The notes under the pieces were generated by a model. That model searched no databases and was not told the DNA's origin. It was given only the letters and a program-made list of their open reading frames with translations. A DNA stretch of 64,000 nucleotides from Papilionanthe hookeriana x Papilionanthe teres (lineage: Eukaryota > Streptophyta > Magnoliopsida > Asparagales > Orchidaceae), in the NCBI GenBank assembly GCA_022702705.1, contig CM040424.1, positions 78,185,452-78,249,451 of the forward strand, in the 5' to 3' direction. Both the position numbers and the translations under genes were made by a program. Below, piece by piece: positions 60,901 through 64,000 of the stretch. The first letter of the stretch is position 1. Every line of letters begins with the position of its first letter.

Positions 60901-62236
60901 TATTATGAGTTTTATTTAGTATATTGCTGCAATATTCTTGTTTAGAAGAGAGTACAACATTACGTGTTCTCTCATTTTTTTTATTACTAGTGGTTATTTA
61001 GTACTTCATATAAATCCAAGTGCTTTTCATTGACTATCTTTTGCGAGCTTTTTGCAGGACTTGGCTGTGGTTGTCTTACTAATACTGATACCTCTTATTT
61101 CACCCAATTCTTCCAAAGGAGGGGTATGCTCTAATCATAATTCTTTGTTGCCATCATCTAAAAAGTATGCTTTATTTATTTAATTATTTTTTTTAAAATT
61201 ATGCATAGCTTTACCAAAATCTTGCTTCTTTCAGATTGGGTTTCAAGCAATAGCAGAAGCCCTTGGAATGGCTGCTGTCAAGGCAATGGTTGCCATAACA
61301 GCCATAATTGCAGGGGGGCGCTTGGTAAAGCTTTCCTTTTATTTCTAGTATTAATAGTAGCATGCATGCTATCTTTTGCGTCAGTTCTTTCCTTGGATCA
61401 GCAATTTGTTTTCTGATCATTCTTAATTCATACTTTTATGGTTGAATGGATCAGTAGGGATGCTGCGCTTTTGTTATCGTCCTTTGTAACGCTATTATTT
61501 GCTGAGTATATGTGAATTGGTTATAGTTCATGCAATACTGGTTCACTTAATTTTTCGCTGAAATAAAAGCAGAACCACTGTGCCCTTGACTGCTTGTGAA
61601 TTTGTATTTTGATTGCGTATGTGAGATATCATTGATGGTTTTATCTAGAAGAATATCGGCCAAGCTGGTTTTTCATCTCGATGGTCTTGTGATTCAATTG
61701 GTTATTTTCTACCATAAATCCATTTGCAATGCCATCAGATAGAATGCATTTATCCATCAATTTTTTTTTCTTCATAAATAAACTCGCCAATATTTTTTAT
61801 CTATCCATTGTTATATTGTCGAACCGAAACAAAAAAAAAAAAAAAAGATTTAGAAACTTAGAGCAGATTTTTTAGTTCTTCACATATGATCTATGTATTT
61901 GTTGATTAGACAATCTATAATATGGCAGCTTCTTCGGCCAATTTATAGACAAATTGCAGAGAATCAGAATGCAGAGATTTTTTCTGCAAATACCCTCCTT
62001 GTCATTCTTGGAACCAGTCTCCTTACAGCTCGAGTATGTCTGGTTTCATTTTCTCTTATCAATTTCTTTGAAATTCTGAATCCGTACAAGTGTTATACCT
62101 ATACCAGGCTGGACTGTCTATGGCACTGGGAGCATTTTTGGCTGGTCTCCTCTTGGCAGAAACAGAATTTTCTTTGCAGGTTGAGTCAGATATTGCTCCT
62201 TATCGGGGTCTCCTTTTAGGACTATTTTTCATGACA
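18542..62236 (+). CDS. KEA2: K+ efflux antiporter KEA1/KEA2-type, chloroplast inner envelope (11 exons, 3' end outside window)
   Basis: CPA2-family K+/H+ antiporter. In Arabidopsis KEA1 and KEA2 sit in the chloroplast inner envelope and exchange K+ for H+. Exons: 18542-20082, 20204-20372, 20715-20805, 37979-38115, 38232-38291, 38373-38492, 60598-60666, 61058-61123, 61235-61324, 61929-62033, 62108-62236. Joined length is exactly 859 codons, no stop, all junctions GT-AG. Residues 1 to about 80 are basic, Ser/Arg/Cys-rich and fit a transit peptide. Residues about 150-365 form a long coiled coil, the hallmark of KEA1/2 as opposed to KEA3-6. The antiporter core begins at about residue 575 with FDMLWLLLASVIFVPIF and continues to GLLLGLFFMT. 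The remaining helices and RCK/TrkA-N domain must lie beyond 64000. The symbol could equally be KEA1. Confidence 0.93.
20204..20805 (+). CDS. KEA2: KEA exons 2 and 3
   Basis: Exon 20204-20372 encodes TVLLSTRPEKNYQLLQQPD through KKLIALLPQQE. Exon 20715-20805 encodes IKEEEASLFDMLWLLLASVI to KIPGG, the first antiporter helix. Exon 3 ends at codon phase 1, matched by exon 4 17.2 kb downstream (G|GT AGT CCT). Confidence 0.92.
20806..21967 (+). other. KEA intron 3, left part
   Basis: AT-rich intron sequence between exon 3 and the first gypsy LTR. No coding or element signal was recognised. Confidence 0.6.
21968..22552 (-). repeat. Gypsy 1 3' LTR (left copy, 585 bp)
   Basis: Shares with the right copy GTTGTGGCAAGGAGG-like, GGATGTGGGAG, AGGAAGGATAA and CACTCCCAA-ACTAGAGGGTTG blocks. 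It ends CCCCACATCA. Confidence 0.83.
22553..22690. repeat. 65 bp tandem duplication at LTR/PPT junction
   Basis: Two diverged copies of a unit carrying CTCGGG, AGCTTTGATGACGCAGGGGA and AACCGGCC. TGATGACGC begins at 22576 and at 22641. Confidence 0.75.
22641..23522 (+). mobile_element. Plus-oriented LTR inserted in gypsy 1
   Basis: Starts TGATGACGCAGGGG, contains a C-run and (CA)n at about 22787-22849 and a long CT-rich part, and ends near GGTATTA. It resembles the plus LTRs at 26684, 39353 and 47438 in its CT-rich body and in the GAGGTGG / GGGCTGTATCC-type block. It is most simply a solo LTR. Its start is uncertain because of the tandem duplication. Confidence 0.55.
22787..22849. repeat. (C)n(CA)n simple repeat
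   Basis: A run of about 20 C followed by about 21 CA dinucleotides. Confidence 0.9.
24132..24560 (-). pseudogene. Gypsy 1 integrase (zinc-binding and catalytic N-part)
   Basis: The minus strand reads FETYGTPALVMEHFFFPKL, YVRQCRVCHLAK (zinc-binding cysteines), GLYTPLQVLEAP, a TGA in place of the usual Trp, then LDVSMDFIVGLPRTELDKD (first catalytic Asp), MTHFVPGYK and SDRNVNFLANFG (second Asp). The stop within the highly conserved APW-D segment shows it is a pseudogene. Confidence 0.85.
25311..25360. repeat. (GGT)n trinucleotide repeat
   Basis: About 14 GGT-like units with TTGGGG interruptions, inside the gypsy 1 pol remnant. Confidence 0.9.
25420..26060 (-). pseudogene. Gypsy 1 reverse transcriptase remnant
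   Basis: The minus strand at about 25575-25530 reads KFVVVYFDDILVYSTYE, with the YFDD catalytic box intact. Surrounding sequence shows broken matches to gypsy RT. Limits are approximate. Confidence 0.72.
26684..27574 (+). mobile_element. Solo LTR (plus) nested in gypsy 1
   Basis: Starts TGATGCAAGGCC and ends CCGATATCA, bounded by CTTCT on the left and CTTCC on the right, a likely target duplication with one change. A CT-rich body with CTCTCCCA repeats lies between a GTTGTATCTGATGGCGAGG-like block and GTTGTAACATTC. It interrupts gypsy 1 between the gag knuckle and protease/RT. No second LTR with matching internal sequence is adjacent. Confidence 0.7.
27595..28101 (-). pseudogene. Gypsy 1 gag remnant with zinc knuckle
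   Basis: At 27859-28101 the minus strand gives LSVEEFTAEFEQLMLKCELI and IARYLGGLKS, the conserved end of gypsy gag. At about 27690-27640 it gives CFKCHGYEHIVYYC, a CX2CX4HX4C knuckle. The frame changes between them. Confidence 0.8.
28791..29424 (-). repeat. Gypsy 1 5' LTR (right copy, 634 bp)
   Basis: Starts TGATACTGTAATAAATATG and ends CCCCGCATCA. It contains a T homopolymer of about 24 bases (29056-29079) absent from the left copy, which accounts for part of the length difference. Confidence 0.83.
29425..29762. other. Intron sequence between two gypsy elements
   Basis: 338 bp with no recognisable element or coding signal. It probably represents KEA intron sequence separating the insertions. 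Confidence 0.55.
29768..31014 (-). repeat. Gypsy 2 3' LTR (left copy)
   Basis: 1247 bp. Its first base is A where the right copy has T (AGATACTAG versus TGATACTGG). Three internal copies of a GGCTACGGTGAAGGC-type unit are present, as in the right LTR. Confidence 0.9.
31160..32895 (-). pseudogene. Gypsy 2 gag-protease remnant
   Basis: Minus strand, in order: start MPPKRNMFEPTREEIRRKL (about 32890); gag tail near 32150-32250; knuckle CFKCHGFGHIASSC (31910-31960, CX2CX4HX4C); protease near 31690-31420 with KVWCLIIDNSSNKNVAST (active Asp present, usual GGS changed to NSS) and VLCDEVPMDACGFC. The YSFIEDRKRLIILPLEG segment at about 31390 normally links protease to RT. Stops and shifts are frequent. 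After this segment pol is missing. Confidence 0.8.
33036..33050 (-). other. Gypsy 2 primer-binding site (initiator Met tRNA)
   Basis: GCTAGCTCAATACCA is the reverse complement of TGGTATTGAGCTAGC, one change from TGGTATCAGAGC-type sites used by plant LTR retrotransposons. It lies 2 bp from the LTR. Confidence 0.8.
33053..34295 (-). repeat. Gypsy 2 5' LTR (right copy)
   Basis: 1243 bp, TGATACTGG to GTGTCA. It has a tandem GGCGATGGTAACGACGTCGA-type repeat near 33415-33570, shared with the left copy. Confidence 0.9.
34301..36399 (+). other. KEA intron 3, right part
   Basis: AT-rich with scattered short open frames (for example minus 35293-35568 and 36001-36192) that match no family I recognise. 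Confidence 0.5.
36400..36555. repeat. 78 bp tandem duplication
   Basis: Two copies of a unit containing GGTTTTG-CATACACATCTGATCTTTC and AAAAGATATTTA. On the minus strand each encodes ALEKDQMCM-KPPK in one open frame (36370-36639). The frame has no recognised function and is probably fortuitous. Confidence 0.85.
37423..37562. repeat. 70 bp tandem duplication upstream of KEA exon 4
   Basis: Two adjacent 70 bp copies (37423-37492 and 37493-37562) differing at only about three positions. They begin ATGCCTGTATAAAGTTA and end GATGACTAGCT. They lie 0.4 kb before the exon 4 acceptor. Near-identity indicates a recent event. Confidence 0.92.
37979..38492 (+). CDS. KEA2: KEA exons 4-6: antiporter core helices
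   Basis: Exons 37979-38115 (SPVLGYLAAGILIGPYGLS, EFGVVFLLFNIGLE), 38232-38291 (LSVERLSSMKKYVFGLGSAQ) and 38373-38492 (GPAAIVIGNGLALSSTAVVL). All are in frame with canonical splice sites. These short exons lie as an island of about 0.5 kb between 17.2 kb and 22.1 kb introns full of transposons. Confidence 0.94.
38493..39352 (+). other. KEA intron 6, left edge, with GC-rich island
   Basis: Mostly AT-rich. A markedly GC-richer block (38795-39030, with CG dinucleotides and GGACCGGCCAGCAC) has the look of transposon sequence but was not assigned. Confidence 0.5.
39353..39960 (+). repeat. Gypsy LTR, plus orientation (5' copy)
   Basis: Starts TGATGCGGTCGTCCAACGCC. It matches the LTR at 47438 over CGACTTCTTGCACCCC, TATTTGGAGCGGAGT, GGTGGTGATTCTCCTCCAAG and CATCCCTCCCGCTTTGCT. 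The right limit is uncertain because similarity fades near 39940. Confidence 0.75.
40458..41079 (+). pseudogene. Plus gypsy gag remnant with intact zinc knuckle
   Basis: Encodes GEWVEPIHIPKFIPV, then CFKCHRFGHFESDC (complete CX2CX4HX4C), then a charged stretch to 40679. The rest to 41079 is broken by stops; it ends at the insertion point of the Athila/Tat-like element. Confidence 0.75.
41080..42245 (+). repeat. Athila/Tat-like 5' LTR with GGCGCC-rich segment
   Basis: TGATACG to CGGTTCA. Positions 41440-41530 carry about seven copies of a GGCGCCAAA-like motif. Confidence 0.8.
42586..43850 (+). pseudogene. Athila/Tat-like gag remnant
   Basis: Several short frames. LDQYVESYPKEPQNIKKN and an Asn/Tyr-rich stretch (42592-42810) are followed by an acidic region. 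Then comes FRKFTINISFVEALEQML with KIIKFKDHAISCFMNE (43235-43483), the conserved C-terminal gag/protease-proximal segment of Athila/Tat elements. No intact frame exceeds about 80 codons. Confidence 0.65.
43851..45846 (+). other. Non-coding interior of Athila/Tat-like element
   Basis: AT-rich, no open frame. It ends in an A/G-rich stretch (AAGTTTAAAGGG) directly before the 3' LTR that may be the polypurine tract. Confidence 0.55.
45847..47056 (+). repeat. Athila/Tat-like 3' LTR
   Basis: Matches 41080-42245 throughout, with a GGCGCC-rich segment at about 46215-46315 and an extra segment near 46955-46990. Confidence 0.8.
47073..47345 (+). pseudogene. Gypsy reverse transcriptase N-terminal fragment (plus)
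   Basis: Encodes HLVEYEEWKKPITDLMARGL, VREDTHPLAVSVLILCQKST and IYLFYHYVLWNNITYKID. These correspond to the gypsy RT segment with the (L/I)-x-E-L-L-x-x-G-x-I/V-R-x-S-x-S-P-x-A-V pattern. It breaks off before the catalytic motifs. Confidence 0.78.
47390..48455 (+). mobile_element. Gypsy polypurine region and LTR (plus)
   Basis: GAAGTCGAAGCTCTCCTAAT and CCCGAGAAGT immediately precede the LTR start at 47438. They are the same junction as in gypsy 2 (reverse complement of the sequence after 31014). The LTR runs to about 48455, next to the RNase H frame. It is either the 3' LTR of the element starting at 39353 or a partial insertion. Confidence 0.68.
48461..48632 (+). pseudogene. Gypsy RNase H N-terminal fragment (plus)
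   Basis: Reads LALSNFN, an in-frame TAG, then VFEVECDASNMGIEIM (catalytic Asp in ECDAS), LTEKLNDFGRMYSTYDKELY and FVISLN. It is cut at about 48632 by the LTR of the antisense gypsy 4. Confidence 0.8.
48632..49008 (-). repeat. Gypsy 4 3' LTR (truncated)
   Basis: The last ~375 bp of the LTR, fused at its left end to the RNase H fragment of the plus-strand element. Confidence 0.75.
49009..50840 (-). pseudogene. Gypsy 4 interior with gag remnants
   Basis: Minus strand. Near 50099-50371 are gag-linker sequences rich in Gln/Arg. Near 49990-50040 is a degraded CFKYHGFKHIE-like knuckle. Near 49222-49410 is a further broken segment. No RT or integrase was seen. Confidence 0.55.
50858..51647 (-). repeat. 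Gypsy 4 5' LTR (complete, 790 bp)
   Basis: Full-length LTR with a GC-rich centre (51150-51350). Shares TATATAAACCTAGGGTAAAG-type, GGAAGG and GCCGCTC blocks with the left copy. Confidence 0.82.
51655..52300 (+). pseudogene. Gypsy integrase, zinc-binding and core remnant (plus)
   Basis: At 51658 GHFGMDKGHCLMKENFYW matches the integrase HHCC-domain start. Near 51800-51860 CEASWMDVNIDVAGLPQF matches the core with the first catalytic Asp. Near 52020 DVKFLSYFRKSYMLGMKLYY matches the second-Asp segment. Stops and frameshifts are frequent. Confidence 0.72.
52480..52830 (+). pseudogene. Gypsy integrase C-terminal (GPY/F) fragment (plus)
   Basis: Reads KLKHRAVGPYRAVKRINDNI then YKIYLPGDYNIYATFAVNLF PY with a stop where the family has Leu. 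This is the GPY/F module that follows the integrase core in chromo-type gypsy elements. No 3' LTR follows. Confidence 0.78.
52831..53324. other. Unassigned intron sequence
   Basis: No recognisable domain. Contains AAGCGGGCTTCTTTTGC and nearby GAAGCGAG motifs of unknown meaning. Confidence 0.45.
53325..54302 (-). repeat. Gypsy 6 3' LTR (978 bp)
   Basis: Shares GCTAGGAGCGGAG, AAGAATGACT, CCCTTAATAC-GTGAACCGGTC and GGCTGGAC-GGCCCC with 55325-55656. Confidence 0.8.
54485..55320 (-). pseudogene. Gypsy 6 integrase remnant
   Basis: At 55190-54903 are MDFVQGLPRTQRNNDSIKVF, DRFVKTTRFIVCH, DASHIADLCYRKIVRLHGIT and SDKDVKFWSHFWE. Both early catalytic Asp residues are present. At 54715-54485 are the downstream CNPITPFESVPLL and KYQSQANKSRKNVK segments. 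One or more frame changes separate the two. Confidence 0.85.
55325..55656 (-). repeat. Truncated copy of the gypsy 6 LTR
   Basis: Corresponds to the last third of the left LTR. It begins abruptly after the integrase fragment. Confidence 0.75.
55657..55965. repeat. Degenerate minisatellite, 24-37 bp units
   Basis: About ten units share a core like TCAACCGYAGGAGATGCTTC followed by GAYC. Units start near 55657, 55682, 55712, 55737, 55767, 55792 and onward. The first unit abuts the LTR end, and the AGCTTCGACC element is the same one that follows gypsy LTRs at 31014 and 54302. Confidence 0.8.
55966..57880. other. Intron sequence with short repeats
   Basis: No host gene signal. Contains a direct repeat AATCGTGCATCTTTTTCGTT (about 56677 and 57051). 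It also has a purine-rich block 57060-57560 with repeated GGAGAAGCTCYGG and ACAGATGA words, and a doubled GTGCCAACGATTCAAGGGAG at about 57685 and 57711. The open frames in this block have no recognised domains. Confidence 0.5.
57881..57935. repeat. (AT)n microsatellite
   Basis: About 27 AT dinucleotides directly before the DUF4283 element. Confidence 0.95.
57940..59990 (+). mobile_element. LINE-type element with DUF4283 ORF1 only (copy B)
   Basis: A GC-rich 5' leader (57940-58620) is followed by a DUF4283 plus zinc-knuckle frame (58636-59821) and an AT-rich tail containing ATGAAATAGG near 59960. No endonuclease or RT ORF follows. Plant LINE ORF1 proteins have this domain pair, so this is probably an ORF2-less, non-autonomous or truncated copy. 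It is sense to KEA. Both ends are approximate. Confidence 0.68.
58636..59821 (+). pseudogene. DUF4283 / CCHC knuckle protein, two in-frame stops
   Basis: One frame from 58636 reads LNGSWKIGRLDGRHVLIQL, VLKWTVDFDHRTEPPIIHVW (DUF4283 core), LLFTFTKIYGTPLQTDTPTE and VRILIERDIMLPFPREIWI. It then reads RFW, TAA, LAELE, TAA, VPLYC, followed by CTHCHMFGHPPHQC at 59097-59140, an intact CX2CX4HX4C knuckle. Both TAA codons sit where relatives have Gln and Lys. A distal frame (59516-59821) has EEEWQVYTSRRRKKAEG and ends near the tail. Such proteins bind nucleic acid in the element's RNP. Confidence 0.82.
59991..60597 (+). other. KEA intron 6, right edge
   Basis: AT-rich. A short (AT)/(GATA)-like run lies near 59985-60015. 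The acceptor TTTAACAG is at 60590-60597. Confidence 0.6.
60598..62236 (+). CDS. KEA2: KEA exons 7-11: antiporter core, second half
   Basis: Exons 60598-60666 (VLQERGES...FSVLLFQ), 61058-61123 (DLAVVVLLILIPLISPNSSK), 61235-61324, 61929-62033 (QIAENQNAEIFSANTLLVIL) and 62108-62236 (AGLSMALGAFLAGLLLAETE). Lengths are 23, 22, 30, 35 and 43 codons, all in phase 0. The LLFQDLAVV junction joins exons 7 and 8 and keeps the QD motif of Kef-type antiporters. The next exon should begin with the GMSID-type helix and lies outside the window. Confidence 0.94.
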
Positions 62237-62814
62237 GTAAGTGCTCATCAAAGCATCATAATACTTTAATTTGTTTTAGGTTGTTCATTGTTTTGCCTCT
62301 CTCTTTCTCTCTCTCACGCATGCCTGCACACATAAATTCATTGTTAATTCTCAAAGTGCCTTCATGAACTCAATTAAAACCTCTTTTTTTTTTAGTTTAT
62401 TTTGCTTTTTTTTTTTCCGTAGACTGCTGATTCCTTTTTTTCATTTTTTTTTAATACCTTTTCAGTTTTCTCTTATAAAGCACTGATATTTCGTAAAAAT
62501 AAAGCATCATGTTGGATACGTGCACCTATTCGACATGCGCCTGACACAAGTTGAACACATTATCTATATTTACAATTAAAAGAAAAAAAAAATTAATGGA
62601 CATGTGTGTCCTGAAGAATAAATTTTTACTTATGTATATTACATAAATAAATTAAACCATATTTTATCTTTTATTTTAAAATATGTTATTTAAATATTTT
62701 TACAACAATTTAATATTGGATTCCTTTTTCTAATTATACTCTATTTTCTTATGACCTTTTATATATTTATTTTTTATAAAAAATCATTTTTTTTTAAACT
62801 TCAAGCTATTATTC
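62237..62814 (+). other. KEA intron 11, start
   Basis: AT-rich with poly-T and CT runs (for example CTCTCTCTTTCTCTCTCTC near 62297). No coding signal; the next KEA exon is not within the window. Confidence 0.6.
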
Positions 62815-63735
62815 TCGGTGGCATGATTAGATTTTGGGGTTGTACGGGTGATATAACGAATGATCGGTTTGGAAAAATCTGCAAAGGGAAGGGTGTTGGG
62901 TGGATATAGGGTTGTGCATTAGTGGATGCTAAAAAACCTAGGATATGACTAGTGCTATGCTAGCTCTGATACCAAATGATAAAAGAGTTAACCGAACAAT
63001 TATTGGAAAACCCAATTTTATAATCGACATCAAATAAAAAATTAGAACCAACATATTGAATATGAAATTACAACAACTAACAACTCCAACTCGTGTTTGG
63101 GGGTAGATCCAGGGGTGTTGGTGGTGGTCCGCAAGGGTTGGAAGGTGGCGTGGTGGTGGAATAGGCGGTTGGCAAGCAGAAAATAAGATAGCCATTTCCC
63201 TGGTGCCTAATAGCAAGCAAACAAAAAAGAGTGATGTGGATGGGTTGTCCAGGGGGATGGCGGCAAGAATGGAGGGCTGAAATGGTGTTGACAACAAAGA
63301 CGAAGGGCTAGGCAGCAGCAGCATCGGCGAAGGTGAAGGGTTCTAACAACAATGGCAGCAAGGAGGAAGGATTGGACAGAGGAAATCTTCCAGAAAACAA
63401 CAAAATGACTGTTGTCGGGGCGGTCTCTAGCGAGGAGGGAGGCGTGGCAAGGATGCGGGAGAGATGTGAGAGTATAGGGAAAATAAATACCACATGGAGC
63501 CTAAGATATAGGCGAAGCACCTCCCGAAACTTCAGAATACAGCTCTTGAAGGGAAGAAGAGATGTCGGCATTTGTCCCGAAACAAACACACAAAAACTAA
63601 ACCTAAAATATTAGGAAAACAAATATACAGTAATAAGATAACTAGGAGTGACCCAAGGGAACTGGCTGACTCTACAATGAAAACATTTGAACCGGTTTGG
63701 TCCGGGCATGGAAGTAGGAACCACTTCCCATCGCA
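62815..63735 (-). mobile_element. Truncated Ty3/gypsy 5' end: gag start, primer site, LTR
   Basis: LTR 62977-63735 (TGATAAAAGAG to CCCATCGCA) with a perfect initiator-Met-tRNA primer-binding site GCTAGCTCTGATACCA at 62959-62974. The leader runs leftward about 150 bp to CGGTGGCAT at about 62816-62824, the reverse complement of a gag start (ATGCCACCG, Met-Pro-Pro). The element stops there. It is antisense to KEA. Confidence 0.8.
62959..62974 (-). other. Primer-binding site, initiator Met tRNA
   Basis: GCTAGCTCTGATACCA; its reverse complement TGGTATCAGAGC is the standard plant LTR-retrotransposon primer site. Confidence 0.88.
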
Positions 63736-64000
63736 CTATAAGGTATGCACTTGGAAATGTTTGTATGAGTTGTGAGGCGGTGATGCAGATATGTAGAGGT
63801 TATGGGAGCAATAGTGTTAATAGAAAGCACAAGCAAGATAAATTAGATAGAGGTGTCAAGACTCAGGAGTTAGAGGAAAGCGTGAATAGTTTGGCTCATA
63901 CAAATCAATAATGTCAAGTAATGAACGCTATGGTACTTAGTGCAACACAACCCACCCTTGCCTATTTGCATGGTGAGATATGGGTGATTAAAATGACGTG
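63736..64000 (+). other. KEA intron 11, right edge of window
   Basis: 265 bp with no element or exon recognised. Confidence 0.5.

Noticed and set aside
1..64000. CRISPR array, phage, operon or other prokaryotic system
   Set aside because: No regularly spaced repeats with unique spacers and no prokaryotic gene organisation. The genes are intron-containing plant genes.

Overview
The window is nuclear DNA from a flowering plant, most likely a eudicot. It carries interrupted genes with GT-AG introns, plant-type Ty1/copia, Ty3/gypsy, LINE, MITE and SINE remnants, and AC/AT/CT microsatellites. There is no operon structure. The species cannot be fixed from sequence alone. Only two host protein-coding genes are supported. 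Both are on the + strand, both are cut by a window edge, and both have introns inflated by transposable elements.

Positions 1-2985 hold an antisense, decayed RTE-type LINE (endonuclease and reverse transcriptase pieces). It lies in what is probably an intron of the first gene. From 3694 to 15309 are the last seven coding exons of MSH3, a mismatch-repair ATPase (557 residues plus stop, no frame break). Its introns contain two copies of one MITE, a dead antisense copia element at about 5280-9760, and an antisense gypsy LTR fragment. After the MSH3 stop come 3' flank, a DUF4283/zinc-knuckle retroelement remnant, long dinucleotide repeats and a tRNA-derived SINE-like element.

From 18542 onward is a KEA1/KEA2-type chloroplast envelope K+/H+ antiporter gene. 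Eleven coding exons (859 codons) are visible up to 62236, and the C-terminal part lies beyond the window. Intron 3 (17.2 kb) holds two gypsy elements: a 7.5 kb degenerate element, and a 4.5 kb gag-protease-only element with matching target-site duplications. Intron 6 (22.1 kb) holds a nested complex: a plus-strand gypsy broken into gag, RT, RNase H and integrase pieces by an Athila/Tat-like element, an LTR and an antisense gypsy. Further along come another antisense gypsy, a minisatellite that looks derived from gypsy 3' ends, and a second, longer DUF4283 element. The last intron in the window has a truncated gypsy 5' end.

Most insertions lie antisense to the host genes, and every exon junction that could be examined keeps frame and canonical splice dinucleotides. 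Both genes therefore look functional within the visible part. I found no bacterial-type system, CRISPR array, rRNA or intact tRNA gene, and no convincing new biological system. The main interest is in the nested retroelement architecture and the small repeats listed below.
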